In this document: positions 20,896-29,121 of the stretch, in pieces
Layout: each line of letters opens with the position of its first letter
How positions within the stretch are numbered: the first letter of the stretch is position 1
Assembly: GCA_030041515.1 (NCBI GenBank)
Contig: JASHNS010000119.1
Location: 1 to 64,000, forward strand
DNA from: Acidobacteriaceae bacterium
Lineage (GTDB): Bacteria > Acidobacteriota > Terriglobia > Terriglobales > Acidobacteriaceae
Reading direction: 5' to 3'
Length of the DNA: 64,000 nt
Notes under the pieces: generated by a model
Database searches by the model: none
What the model was told of the DNA's origin: nothing
What the model saw: the letters and a program-made list of their open reading frames with translations, nothing else
Position numbers and translations under genes: made by a program

Positions 20896-21074
20896 ACGGC
20901 TGGAAAGGCAGGAGAGAGGCGCGTGAAGCAGGCGGAAATCAGCCGCGCTTCACGTGGAAGCCTTCCTCAATATAGCACAGCGAAAGAGTGCTTCCGGTGA
21001 GGCATCCGGGAAGCGCAACGGTTGCATCCGGCGCAGGCGCGCGTCCAACATGATGGTGACGGGAGGCATAGCCC

Positions 21075-21617
21075 ATGCCACGCAGGACCACCTGTTTTCT
21101 GGCTCTGATCGCGCTGCTGTTCTCGGGGATGATCCCCCGCCTTTGGGCGCAGGACCAACAAGATGCGCTGAGCCCGGACGAAGTCCAGCAGATTCGCGAC
21201 AGCAATATCCATCCCGATGCGCGGATCAAGCTGTTTCTGAAATTCGTGCAGGAACGGATCGATGCGCTCAAAGAGCTGACCGCGAACGCTGACGTGAGCC
21301 ACCGGATGGCGCAGATCAGCGACCAGCTGCAGGAGTTCACAAGTCTTTGCGATGAGATGCAGGACAATATGGACACCTACGACTCGAACCACGCCGACAT
21401 TCGCAAGTCGCTGAAAGATGTCTTGAAGGCGAGCGCGGAGTGGCCGGTGGTGCTGCACGCGCTGCCGAATGGATCGAACAGCAATTATGCCGTGGACACC
21501 GCCGTGGATTCCGCGCAGAGCGCGTACCAGGACGCGCAGCAGCTTTCGACGGAGCAGGAAATCTACTTCAAGGCTCATCCCAAATTGCGGCATAAGAACG
21601 GGAGCGGCCCGGACTAG
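21075..21617 (+). CDS. Small secreted helical protein of unknown function
   Basis: 180 residues from ATG 21075, with GGGAGG about eight bases upstream. An N-terminal signal peptide ends near RLWA-Q. The mature part is predicted helical and charged (repeated amphipathic stretches such as LFLKFVQERIDALKELT and HRMAQISDQLQEFTSLCDEMQD). It has a single Cys in the mature part and no catalytic motif I recognise. Periplasmic location is likely. It may be a lineage-specific acidobacterial protein; that is an impression, not a search result. Confidence 0.75.
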   Translation: MPRRTTCFLALIALLFSGMIPRLWAQDQQDALSPDEVQQIRDSNIHPDARIKLFLKFVQERIDALKELTANADVSHRMAQISDQLQEFTSLCDEMQDNMDTYDSNHADIRKSLKDVLKASAEWPVVLHALPNGSNSNYAVDTAVDSAQSAYQDAQQLSTEQEIYFKAHPKLRHKNGSGPD

Positions 21618-21717
21618 ACCGTGGCTGGCGGAAGTTCCGGGGCTGAAGGCGACAGGTTGAGGCGGCCCTTTGCCTTTCGGGCAGGATTCATCGATGATGG
21701 AGGGCGGGAAGGGGCCC

Positions 21718-23625
21718 ATGACTGTGAAAAGGTTTACTGGAGCGGTGCTGGTCCTGATGCTCGCGGCGGCCGCGGGCGCGCAAACTCACGCCGTCCGCGT
21801 GGTGCTCACCATCCATGCCGATCAGCCGGTCCACTCGGTCAGTCCCACGCTGTACGGGCTGATGACGGAGGAGATCAACCACTCGTATGAAGGCGGGCTG
21901 TATGCGGAGCTGGTGAGCAACGAAAGCTTTCGCGCGGACTGGAGCGGGGTTCACGACTGGTATGTGGTGCAGAATGGCGATTCAGCCGCGAGCATGGCTG
22001 TGGATACCGGCACCGGGCCGAGCGCGGCAATCACCCACAGTCTGAAGCTCACCGTGACAAAGGCCGATGGAGCGGATAAGGCTGGCGTGTTGAACGTGGG
22101 GTACTGGGGCATAGCCGTGCGGCCGCAGACGACGTATCAGGGCTCCTTCTGGGCGAAGGCGGATTCTCCGGAGATGGGCGACGTGACGGTGCGGCTGGTG
22201 AACAACGAGACAGGCAAGACACTGGCGGCGGCGACGGTGAGTGGGCTGGGAACCAGCTGGAGGGAATTTCCGTTCACGTTGAAGACGGGCCAGGTCGAGG
22301 CTTCCTCGGCGAATACGCTCCACCTCACGGTGGCGCGCCCGGGGACCCTGTGGCTCAGCGAGGTATCGCTGTTTCCGCCGACCTATGACAATCAGGCCAA
22401 TGGGGATCGGGTTGACCTGATGAAGATGCTGGCGGCGATGCATCCGGCGTTTCTGCGTTTCCCGGGCGGCAATTATCTCGAGGGGAATTCGATCAAGGAG
22501 CGGTTCGACTGGCAGAAGACGATTGGGCCGCTGGTGGATCGCCCGGGACATGAAAGTCCATGGGGGTACTGGTCATCGGATCACTTTGGGCTGCTGGAAT
22601 TTCTGGACTGGTGCGAGGATCTGCACATGCAGCCGGTGCTGGCGGTGTATGCGGGTTATTCGCTGAACGGAGAACATGTGACACCGGGTCCGGATCTGCA
22701 GCCGTATGTCGAGAGCGCACTGGACGAGATCGAGTACGCGACCGGGGGGACGGATACGAAGTGGGGTGCGGTGCGCGCGGAGGACGGGCATCCGGCGCCA
22801 TTTCAGCTCAAGTATGTGGAAATCGGGAACGAGGACTTCTTCGATCGATCCGGCAGCTACAACGAGCGCTTTGCGCAATTCTTCAAGGCGATTAAGGCGA
22901 AGTACCCCGACCTGCAGCTGATCGCGACGGCGCCGGTGACCAGCGTGCGCCCGGACGTGATCGACGAACATTATTACGTGCGCGCCACGAAGTTCTTTGA
23001 TGATGCGACGCACTACGACAAGACAGACCGCACCGGCCCGAAGATTTTTGTCGGAGAATGGGCGACGCGGGAAGGGACGCCGACGCCCAATATGGATGCG
23101 GCACTGGGCGATGCGGCGTGGATGACAGGACTGGAACGCAACAGCGATATCGTGATCATGGCATCGTATGCGCCGCTTCTGACGAATGTGAATCCGGAGG
23201 CACTGCAGTGGACGCCGGATCTGATCGGGTACGACGCGCTGCACAGCTATGGCTCGCCTAGCTATTACGCGCAGGTGATGTTCTCGAATCACCTCGGGAA
23301 TGAGGTGCTGGGGTCGAGCGTGGAGGGGGCTGGCCCGCGGTTCTTTTATTCGATCACGGGGAACGCGGCGGATAAGCGGCTCTATCTGAAGCTCGTGAAT
23401 GCGACGTCGAAACCGCAGGCGCTGGCAGTGAGGTTCGAGGGAGCGGGGCTGACGGGGTCAGGAGAGCTGATCACGCTGAGCGCGAAGAGCACACAGGCGA
23501 CGAACAGCATCACGGAGCCGCGGAACGTCGTGCCGGTGGAGACGCCGCTGCGTGGCGTAGGGGCTGACTGGACGCACGAGATGCCGGCGTACTCGATCGA
23601 GGTGGTGCAGCTGGATCTGCGCTGA
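21718..23625 (+). CDS. Secreted GH51 alpha-L-arabinofuranosidase
   Basis: 635 residues from ATG 21718, which gives a signal peptide (core AVLVLMLAAAAGA). An N-terminal carbohydrate-binding-like beta domain (about 100-230) precedes the (beta/alpha)8 domain. The GH51 signatures are FLRFPGGNYLEGN, the acid/base in VEIGNEDFF (Glu372) and the nucleophile in FVGEWATR (Glu447). A C-terminal beta-sandwich completes the fold. The enzyme should release terminal arabinofuranose from arabinan, arabinoxylan or arabinogalactan side chains in the periplasm or outside the cell. No arabinose genes are adjacent, so the product probably feeds a pathway elsewhere. Confidence 0.95.
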   Translation: MTVKRFTGAVLVLMLAAAAGAQTHAVRVVLTIHADQPVHSVSPTLYGLMTEEINHSYEGGLYAELVSNESFRADWSGVHDWYVVQNGDSAASMAVDTGTGPSAAITHSLKLTVTKADGADKAGVLNVGYWGIAVRPQTTYQGSFWAKADSPEMGDVTVRLVNNETGKTLAAATVSGLGTSWREFPFTLKTGQVEASSANTLHLTVARPGTLWLSEVSLFPPTYDNQANGDRVDLMKMLAAMHPAFLRFPGGNYLEGNSIKERFDWQKTIGPLVDRPGHESPWGYWSSDHFGLLEFLDWCEDLHMQPVLAVYAGYSLNGEHVTPGPDLQPYVESALDEIEYATGGTDTKWGAVRAEDGHPAPFQLKYVEIGNEDFFDRSGSYNERFAQFFKAIKAKYPDLQLIATAPVTSVRPDVIDEHYYVRATKFFDDATHYDKTDRTGPKIFVGEWATREGTPTPNMDAALGDAAWMTGLERNSDIVIMASYAPLLTNVNPEALQWTPDLIGYDALHSYGSPSYYAQVMFSNHLGNEVLGSSVEGAGPRFFYSITGNAADKRLYLKLVNATSKPQALAVRFEGAGLTGSGELITLSAKSTQATNSITEPRNVVPVETPLRGVGADWTHEMPAYSIEVVQLDLR

Positions 23626-23667
23626 GACGCGCGGCTGCGCGACGAACGACAGACGAGCCGGGACGAC

Positions 23668-24075
23668 TCAGCTCCAGGTGAACGTAATCGGCGTTTGGAT
23701 GTCGGGGTGAAGGCTCTTGTGGACCGGGCAGGTGTGGGCGGCGCGCTCGAGCTTTTGCTGGTTCTCGGCGCTGAGAGCGCAGGGAACGTGGATTTTGACG
23801 GCCAGGCTCTGGATCCTGCGCGGGGCCGTGGCGGTCATCTGCTTCTCGACGGTTGCGGTTGCGCCCGCGATGTCGATGCTGAGGGTGCGCGCGAGAATGC
23901 CCATGACTGTGAGCATGCAGGTGCCGAGCGCTGTGGCGACGAGGTCGGTGGGAGAAAAGCTTTCGCCGCGGCCCTGATTGTCGACGGGGGCGTCAGTGTT
24001 GAGCTCGGCGCGGGAGAGATCGTGCACGGCGTGGCAGTGCAGATCTCCCTGGTATTCGATCTGAATGGAGACCAT
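23668..24075 (-). CDS. OsmC-family peroxide-detoxification or redox protein
   Basis: 135 residues. The two conserved cysteines of OsmC/Ohr-type thiol peroxidases are present in ALGTCMLTVMG and HTCPVHKSL, and SPTDLVATALG is typical of the OsmC/YhfA branch. Members reduce organic peroxides using lipoyl or other thiol partners; the exact substrate is not determined here. ATG 24075 has AGGGG five bases upstream, and a plausible promoter lies at 24118-24146. The gene converges on the GH51 gene. Confidence 0.93.
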   Translation of the reverse strand: MVSIQIEYQGDLHCHAVHDLSRAELNTDAPVDNQGRGESFSPTDLVATALGTCMLTVMGILARTLSIDIAGATATVEKQMTATAPRRIQSLAVKIHVPCALSAENQQKLERAAHTCPVHKSLHPDIQTPITFTWS

Positions 24076-24117
24076 TTTTACCCCTGAGTTGCCGGAAGCA
24101 CAACTGTTTCGAGTTTC

Positions 24118-24146
24118 ATCCTAGCGGGCGCCACCGGACGTTACAA
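24118..24146 (-). promoter_or_regulatory. Candidate promoter for the osmC-like gene
   Basis: Reading on the minus strand: TTGTAA (24146-24141), exactly 17 bases, TAGGAT (24123-24118); each hexamer has four of six consensus matches. The start of transcription would fall about 36 bases before the ATG. Confidence 0.4.
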
Positions 24147-24185
24147 TGCCGTCGGCACGGCGACGGGCTTTGTGGGATCCAGGCA

Positions 24186-25307
24186 TCATTCAGCGTGCTT
24201 GCCCGAGTAGTTGAAGGTCAGTGTGGCAAGGAAACTGTTGCTGCTCGTTCCGAAGAGCGTGCCGACGCGGCTGCGGCCCATATTGTGGACGTAGGCGGTG
24301 TCCAGCTTGAGCCGCCTGCATTGGAGTGACAGGCCGCTTGTGGGAGAGGTTTCATCCAGTCCGCTCCGCAGGCTCAGGCGCTTGTGCAGCAGATTTTGTT
24401 CGAAGCCGAGATTGGGTTGATAGACGTGGCTGTGGGTGGCCGTCTGAGCATTGCTTCGGATGAGGCTGGTGCCGCCCACATCCAGCCATGCCCCTCGCCA
24501 TGGGGCGATGTCCGCACCGAGCCGGAACTCTGTACTGCGGATTTCGCCGTGGGTGGTGCCTTCCGGATCGGTGCGGTACTCCATATCATTGTTCACCATT
24601 TCGCGGATGCCGAAGAGGAGGCGCCTGCTGGGCTCCCAGGCAAGAGCAAGTCCTCCGGATGGGCGCCAGGCGGAATCGTAGCGGATGGTATTGGCAGGCG
24701 TGGTGTCGCTGCTCGCCTCGAAATGGGACCTCTCGTGCGACAGGAGGACACCCAGAGAAAAACCTCTGGAGAGCGGCATCGCGATTTTGCCAAAAACACC
24801 CAGGTCCGCGCCGCTTCCGGTAATCGCGGTTGAGCCAGGGCCAAGGCCGGGCGACCGGGCTTTCAAATGAATATCGTTTCCTCTTTGGACCATCGTGATC
24901 GCGTAGAAGGTAAGGCGATGCCAGGTGGCCGGCGAGGTCATCCCAAGGGCCTGGAATTGGAATTCGTTGCCGTTCGTAAACTGTGTTTCGCCGTCATCGC
25001 CGAGCGCTCCGCCCGCTTCGTGCCATAACAGGCCGTAGTTTCCCCAGGTGGCGCCGTCGCCTCCGAAGCCGATCGGGCGAACACCTTTCTTGATCTGGCT
25101 GGAGGAGAACTCGCGCATGGAGATTTCAGGCGACTGGCCTCGCGCCTGAGGCAGGATCCCGCTGGCCATCGTTATGGCAGTGACCAGAAGCAGGATGCGC
25201 AGACGCGGGTGCGCACGCTTCTTCACGCGAGGGCGGCAAAACCGGCGGGGAAACCACGCCCGTTGATCAGGGATGACCACGAAACACACAGGATCGATGG
25301 CGACCAA
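24186..25307 (-). CDS. Predicted outer-membrane beta-barrel protein, unknown function
   Basis: Up to 373 residues. A hydrophobic signal segment (LRILLLVTAITMASGIL...ARG-Q) lies at about residues 36-58 of the longest frame. The mature part has alternating beta-strand patterns, many Gly/Ser turns and a C-terminal strand (SFLATLTFNYSGK), suggesting a barrel. The start is uncertain: the longest form begins with TTG at 25307, and a GTG at 25226 would place the signal peptide close to the N-terminus. Neither has a convincing Shine-Dalgarno. No enzymatic motif is visible. It follows dnaN on the same strand after some 77 bases, where recF would stand in the classical order. Confidence 0.65.
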   Translation of the reverse strand: MVAIDPVCFVVIPDQRAWFPRRFCRPRVKKRAHPRLRILLLVTAITMASGILPQARGQSPEISMREFSSSQIKKGVRPIGFGGDGATWGNYGLLWHEAGGALGDDGETQFTNGNEFQFQALGMTSPATWHRLTFYAITMVQRGNDIHLKARSPGLGPGSTAITGSGADLGVFGKIAMPLSRGFSLGVLLSHERSHFEASSDTTPANTIRYDSAWRPSGGLALAWEPSRRLLFGIREMVNNDMEYRTDPEGTTHGEIRSTEFRLGADIAPWRGAWLDVGGTSLIRSNAQTATHSHVYQPNLGFEQNLLHKRLSLRSGLDETSPTSGLSLQCRRLKLDTAYVHNMGRSRVGTLFGTSSNSFLATLTFNYSGKHAE

Positions 25308-25384
25308 AAATAGTGTGTGCCTTCACCGGCCGGACTGTAGGTGATTCTGGTCACACCCGGCGGTGGCGGTGTTCCGGGCGGAGG

Positions 25385-26551
25385 TCAAATCCGCATAGGC
25401 ATGATGATATAGCGGTACTTGTAGTCATCGGAGGCGTCTTCGGGGCGGACCTGGCCGGCGGACTGCGCGTCCTTGAATTCCAGCCGCACTTCGCCCTCGT
25501 TTCCGATGGCCTTGAGGAAGTCGATGAGGTAGGCGGAGTTGAAACCAACGACGAGGGGATCGGAGCTGTAGGGAGTCTCGATGGTGTCTTCCGACTCGCC
25601 GGCTTCGGCGGACGAGGAGGAAACCTTCAGCTCGTTCTGCTCGATGCGCATTTTGATGGCGCCGGAACGCTCGTCGGCGAACTGGGCGACGCGCTGAATG
25701 GAAGCGAAGAGATCCTGGCTGCGCACGATGACGAATTTGTTGTTGTCGCGCGGCATGACGGCTTCGTAGTTGGGGAACTGGCCGGTGAGGCGGCGGCTGG
25801 TGAGGACGCGATGGCCGACGCGGAAGAAGAGCGTGGAGTCGTCGTCGGCAAAGTCGAGGGAATCGGCGTCGGTGTCAGCCAGCAGAGACTGGAGTTCCTG
25901 GAGAGCCTTGCGCGGGATGAGCACCTTCTTTTCGCCATTGATGCCGGGAAAGCTTTCACCGGCTTTTTCAATGTGGGCGAGGCGATGGCCATCGGTGGCG
26001 ACCATGGCGAGCGATTCGGCTTTGAGGATGAGCAGTGCACCGTTGAGGGTGTAGCGGGACTCCTCGTTGGAGATGGCGAAGATGGTGCGGGCTATGAGGG
26101 TTCGCAGAGACGCGACGGGAATGCGCGTGACGGAGCTCTCAGGGAACTCAGGCACCTGCGGAAAGTTGGCGCGAGCCATGCCGACCATACGGGTGTTGGA
26201 GCGGCCGGCGCGAATCTGAACCCAGTGGTTTTCGAGCAGCTTGATGGAGATGTCGCCATCGCCGAGGAGGCGGATGTAGTCGTAGAGCTTGCGCGCGGGA
26301 ATGGTGCAGGAGCCGGGCTTCTTGACTTTGGCGGCGCAGGAGGTGCGGATGCTCTGATCGAGATCGGTGGCGGTGATGGCGATGCGGTCACCATCGGCTT
26401 CGAGGAGGAAGTTGGAGAGAATGGGAATGGTGGTTTTGCGCTCGACGACGCTTTGCGTGGCGGTGAGTTCGCGCAGCAGGTCATGACGGCTGACGGCGAT
26501 CTCCATCGCGGCTCCCGAGACGGCTTTTTCCTGTTCGACTCCGGCCGGCAT
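25385..26551 (-). CDS. dnaN: DNA polymerase III beta subunit (sliding clamp)
   Basis: 388 residues; the ring-forming processivity clamp for the replicative polymerase. Conserved segments include LLRELTATQSVVERKTTIPILSN near the N-terminus, LNGALLIL...MVATDGHRLA in the centre and the C-terminal tail YRYIIMPMRI, which ends with the clamp signature MPM(R/K). ATG 26551 is preferred because GGGGAG stands five bases upstream; a later ATG (26506) begins at the conserved region but lacks a site. The about 15-residue N-terminal extension is, as I recall, common in acidobacterial clamps. A large gene-free interval lies upstream. Confidence 0.98.
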   Translation of the reverse strand: MPAGVEQEKAVSGAAMEIAVSRHDLLRELTATQSVVERKTTIPILSNFLLEADGDRIAITATDLDQSIRTSCAAKVKKPGSCTIPARKLYDYIRLLGDGDISIKLLENHWVQIRAGRSNTRMVGMARANFPQVPEFPESSVTRIPVASLRTLIARTIFAISNEESRYTLNGALLILKAESLAMVATDGHRLAHIEKAGESFPGINGEKKVLIPRKALQELQSLLADTDADSLDFADDDSTLFFRVGHRVLTSRRLTGQFPNYEAVMPRDNNKFVIVRSQDLFASIQRVAQFADERSGAIKMRIEQNELKVSSSSAEAGESEDTIETPYSSDPLVVGFNSAYLIDFLKAIGNEGEVRLEFKDAQSAGQVRPEDASDDYKYRYIIMPMRI

Positions 26552-27213
26552 AGTGGCTCCCCTATAGTCACCCCAGCGAGCCAGGCTCGCCGAGGACCCC
26601 GATGCATTTGGACCCAATGTACACCATGCGGATGCAGGCTCCGCAGCGAAAGAACGGGTGACCTCTCATTGTAGTAAGAAAAGGCGAAAAGCGGCTCTCT
26701 GGAAAAAGAGGGACGCAATGTGAGAACCGGGTTCATGGTTGGAGCGGCAGCAGGCCGGAGCGGCTGCGACGGTCAAGTAGGTTTTTAGAGAATGTTCTCT
26801 CCGTAGCAGTAGTCGTTCGCGTGGGAAAAGTGGAAAGCATCGGAGAAACCACTGGGAGCTGGGATTCCGTGGCGTGCGAGTTTTAGAAAACCGGGCCAGT
26901 TGGGAAGCAAAAGGAGGAAAGGCGGGGACGATGGAAGCTTTAGGCGCCAGAATCTCCACGGATTCAACACGCGTGCTGCTGAGGGGTGTGGAAACGGACG
27001 GCGCTGCGTGGAAAGGTGCGGCGGGACCAGCAGGGATGCGGTGTTGCAAGAGCGACGTATTCCACGGCTGAACGGTTATCCGAAGCATGCACAAGTGGGA
27101 CGAAGGCCGAGGAAATTGGCGATTGCGGGAGGCGGGGTGACTCCAGGGCGCAGGAAATAATTTGAACCGGGTGGGTCGCGAGGGTCCATCGAAGGCGCAG
27201 AGGAGACGGGGCG
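26552..27213. other. 662-bp gene-free interval upstream of dnaN
   Basis: No frame here looks like a protein. On the + strand GTGGAAA-type cores (complements of TTTCCAC, the inner part of a DnaA box) occur near 26829, 26987 and 27007. The copy at 26987-26995 is TGTGGAAAC, identical to one in the dnaA-rpmH gap. TTATCCGAA stands at 27077-27085. TACAAT on the minus strand (26673-26668) may be a -10 element for dnaN. The interval may hold dnaN regulation or a replication-origin element. Confidence 0.45.
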
Positions 27214-27849
27214 ATGAGGATTGTCGTCTTTGGAGCGTCGGGCGGCACGGGGCGGGAACTGGTGCGGCAGGGGATCGCACAGGGGCACGAGGTGACCGGG
27301 TTCGTGCGGAATCCGCAGTCTGTGAAAGATATTCCGGGAGTTCGGGTCACTACGGGCGACGCGAGAAATGCCGCGGCTGTGGCGGCCGCGATCGAGGGGC
27401 AGGAGGCGGTGCTTTCCGCGCTGGGATCGCGCACGCTGCGGGACAGCACGTTGTTGCCGGAGGCGATGACGGGAATCCTGGCTGGGATGCGACAGCACGG
27501 AGTGAGGCGGCTGATTGTGCTGGGAGCGGCGGGTGCGTGGCCCGGAGCGAGCAGCAAGGTTTCAGGCGTGGGAAAGGTGATCGTTGGGTTGCTGCGGCTG
27601 ACGCTCCTGCGGCAGGCCTTTGCGGCGCAGCGCGCGATGCAGGAGCTGATCTTCGCCAGCGACGTGGAGTGGACCGTTGTGCAGCCGCCGTTTCTGCTGA
27701 ATGAGCCGGGGCGCGGTGTTTATCGCGTGGACGGTGCCAGCCTGCCGCTGCGGGGGATGCGCATCGCGCGCGGGGACGTGTCGGCATTCATGCTGGCGCA
27801 ACTGGGGCGTGAGGAGTGGGTGAGAAAGTCGCCTTTTGTGGCCTGGTAA
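27214..27849 (+). CDS. NAD(P)-binding oxidoreductase (NmrA/atypical SDR type)
   Basis: 211 residues with the N-terminal Rossmann signature VVFGASGGTGRELV and the downstream LGAAGAW region. There is no canonical YxxxK motif, which fits the atypical SDR / NmrA-like NAD(P)H-binding group. Members act as reductases or as redox-sensing, non-catalytic proteins; the substrate is unknown. A purine-rich run precedes ATG 27214. It stands 63 bases before the MocA-type gene on the same strand, and the pair separates dnaN from dnaA. Confidence 0.85.
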   Translation: MRIVVFGASGGTGRELVRQGIAQGHEVTGFVRNPQSVKDIPGVRVTTGDARNAAAVAAAIEGQEAVLSALGSRTLRDSTLLPEAMTGILAGMRQHGVRRLIVLGAAGAWPGASSKVSGVGKVIVGLLRLTLLRQAFAAQRAMQELIFASDVEWTVVQPPFLLNEPGRGVYRVDGASLPLRGMRIARGDVSAFMLAQLGREEWVRKSPFVAW

Positions 27850-27912
27850 AGCAACGAGTCCGGGCGGTCTGCTGCGGGCCTGGCCCTACAATAGGCGCGG
27901 AGGAGTTTCCCG

Positions 27913-29079
27913 ATGAAGTTGACGCGCCGCGATTTTTCACGTTTGGGAGCGATGGCTGCGCTTTCGAGCGCAGTTCCCTACCCCGCAGCGATGGCGTCGC
28001 CGGTCGCGAGCGTGGGCGAGCCAGCGGGGCAGAATCCAGGGCGCAGGCTGGGCTGGTGCATCGTGGGTCTGGGGCGGATCTCGATGGGGCATTTCATGCC
28101 GGGGGTGCAACTGTCGCAAACCGGCAAACTGGTGGCGCTGGTGAGCGGGCACCGCGAGAAGGCGGAGCGGCAGGCGGCGCTGTACAACGTGCCCTCGCCC
28201 TCCATTTACGACTACACAAACTTCGACGAGATCGCTGCCGACAAGGATATTGATGCGGTTTATATTGCGTTGCCGAACTCGATGCACGCCGAGTACACGA
28301 TCCGGGCGGCGCACGCGGGCAAGCACGTGCTGTGCGAGAAGCCGATGGCGACGAGCCTGGAAGACTGCCGGAAGATGATCGAGGCCTGCGAGAAGAAGAA
28401 TGTGAAGCTGATGATCGCCTACCGGTGCCAGTACCAGCCGGTGCAGCTGAAGGCTATCGAGCTGATCCGGTCGGGGGCTCTGGGGCAGGTACAGGAGATC
28501 GAGAGTGCGTTTGGGTTCGACATCCAGAAGACGTTTGTGTTCGACGGGGTCAGAAGCCCCTCGTGGCGGCTGGAGAAGAAGATGGCCGGCGGCGGTCCGC
28601 TGGTGGACGTGGGGATCTATTGCCTGAACGCCTGCCGGTATTTGACGGGCGAGGAGCCGGCGGAGATCAAAGCCATTGCCTCGGTGATTGACCACGACGG
28701 GCGATTTACGGAAGTAGAAGAGAACGACGCCTGGACGATGCGGTTTCCGTCCGGGATTCTGGCGAGCTGCAGCACCACGTACGGGGCAGCCGGGACTGGA
28801 GGCTTCCTGCGCGTGAAGGGGTCGAAAGGGTGGCTGCGGATGGAGCCGGCGTTCCCGTACCAGGGGATGCATTTGACGGGGAGCGTGGCCGGCGATCAGG
28901 CGATCGACATGCCCGATCCGTGGCACGATCCGGCGCAGTTTACGGCGGAGGCGGACTATTTTGCGAATTGCGTGTGGAACGACCGGGAGCCGAAGACGGA
29001 CGGCGAAGAGGGGCTGCGGGATATGACGTACATTTCGGAGATTTATCAGTCCGCGGGGCTGGAGGGGCTGCAGAAATAA
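27913..29079 (+). CDS. Tat-exported Gfo/Idh/MocA-family oxidoreductase
   Basis: 388 residues. The N-terminus MKLTRRDFSRLGAMAAL is a Tat signal (RRDFSRL followed by a hydrophobic stretch and Ala-rich cleavage region). The NAD(P) domain has VGLGRISMG and the signature CEKPMATSLEDCRKMI, including the conserved EKP lysine. The C-terminal alpha/beta domain contains GGGPLVDVGIYCLNACRYLTG. The layout resembles periplasmic glucose-fructose oxidoreductases, which carry tightly bound NADP. An exported enzyme acting on sugars or sugar derivatives is likely, but the substrate is unknown. It converges on dnaA. Confidence 0.93.
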   Translation: MKLTRRDFSRLGAMAALSSAVPYPAAMASPVASVGEPAGQNPGRRLGWCIVGLGRISMGHFMPGVQLSQTGKLVALVSGHREKAERQAALYNVPSPSIYDYTNFDEIAADKDIDAVYIALPNSMHAEYTIRAAHAGKHVLCEKPMATSLEDCRKMIEACEKKNVKLMIAYRCQYQPVQLKAIELIRSGALGQVQEIESAFGFDIQKTFVFDGVRSPSWRLEKKMAGGGPLVDVGIYCLNACRYLTGEEPAEIKAIASVIDHDGRFTEVEENDAWTMRFPSGILASCSTTYGAAGTGGFLRVKGSKGWLRMEPAFPYQGMHLTGSVAGDQAIDMPDPWHDPAQFTAEADYFANCVWNDREPKTDGEEGLRDMTYISEIYQSAGLEGLQK

Positions 29080-29121
29080 TCTGCCCTGCGCCGCAAGGCG
29101 CGTCTGCCTGGACGGCGAGTC

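Noticed and set aside
20922-20954. Inverted repeat CGTGAAGC...GCTTCACG near the tRNA gene
   Set aside because: No T tract and no conserved riboswitch feature; it may be a leader structure of the tRNA transcript, but there is no evidence for a function.
26666-27280. Possible 204-codon minus-strand gene upstream of dnaN
   Set aside because: The translation is low-complexity Pro/Arg/Ser-rich with no family look, and no ribosome-binding site is seen; the interval is treated as gene-free.
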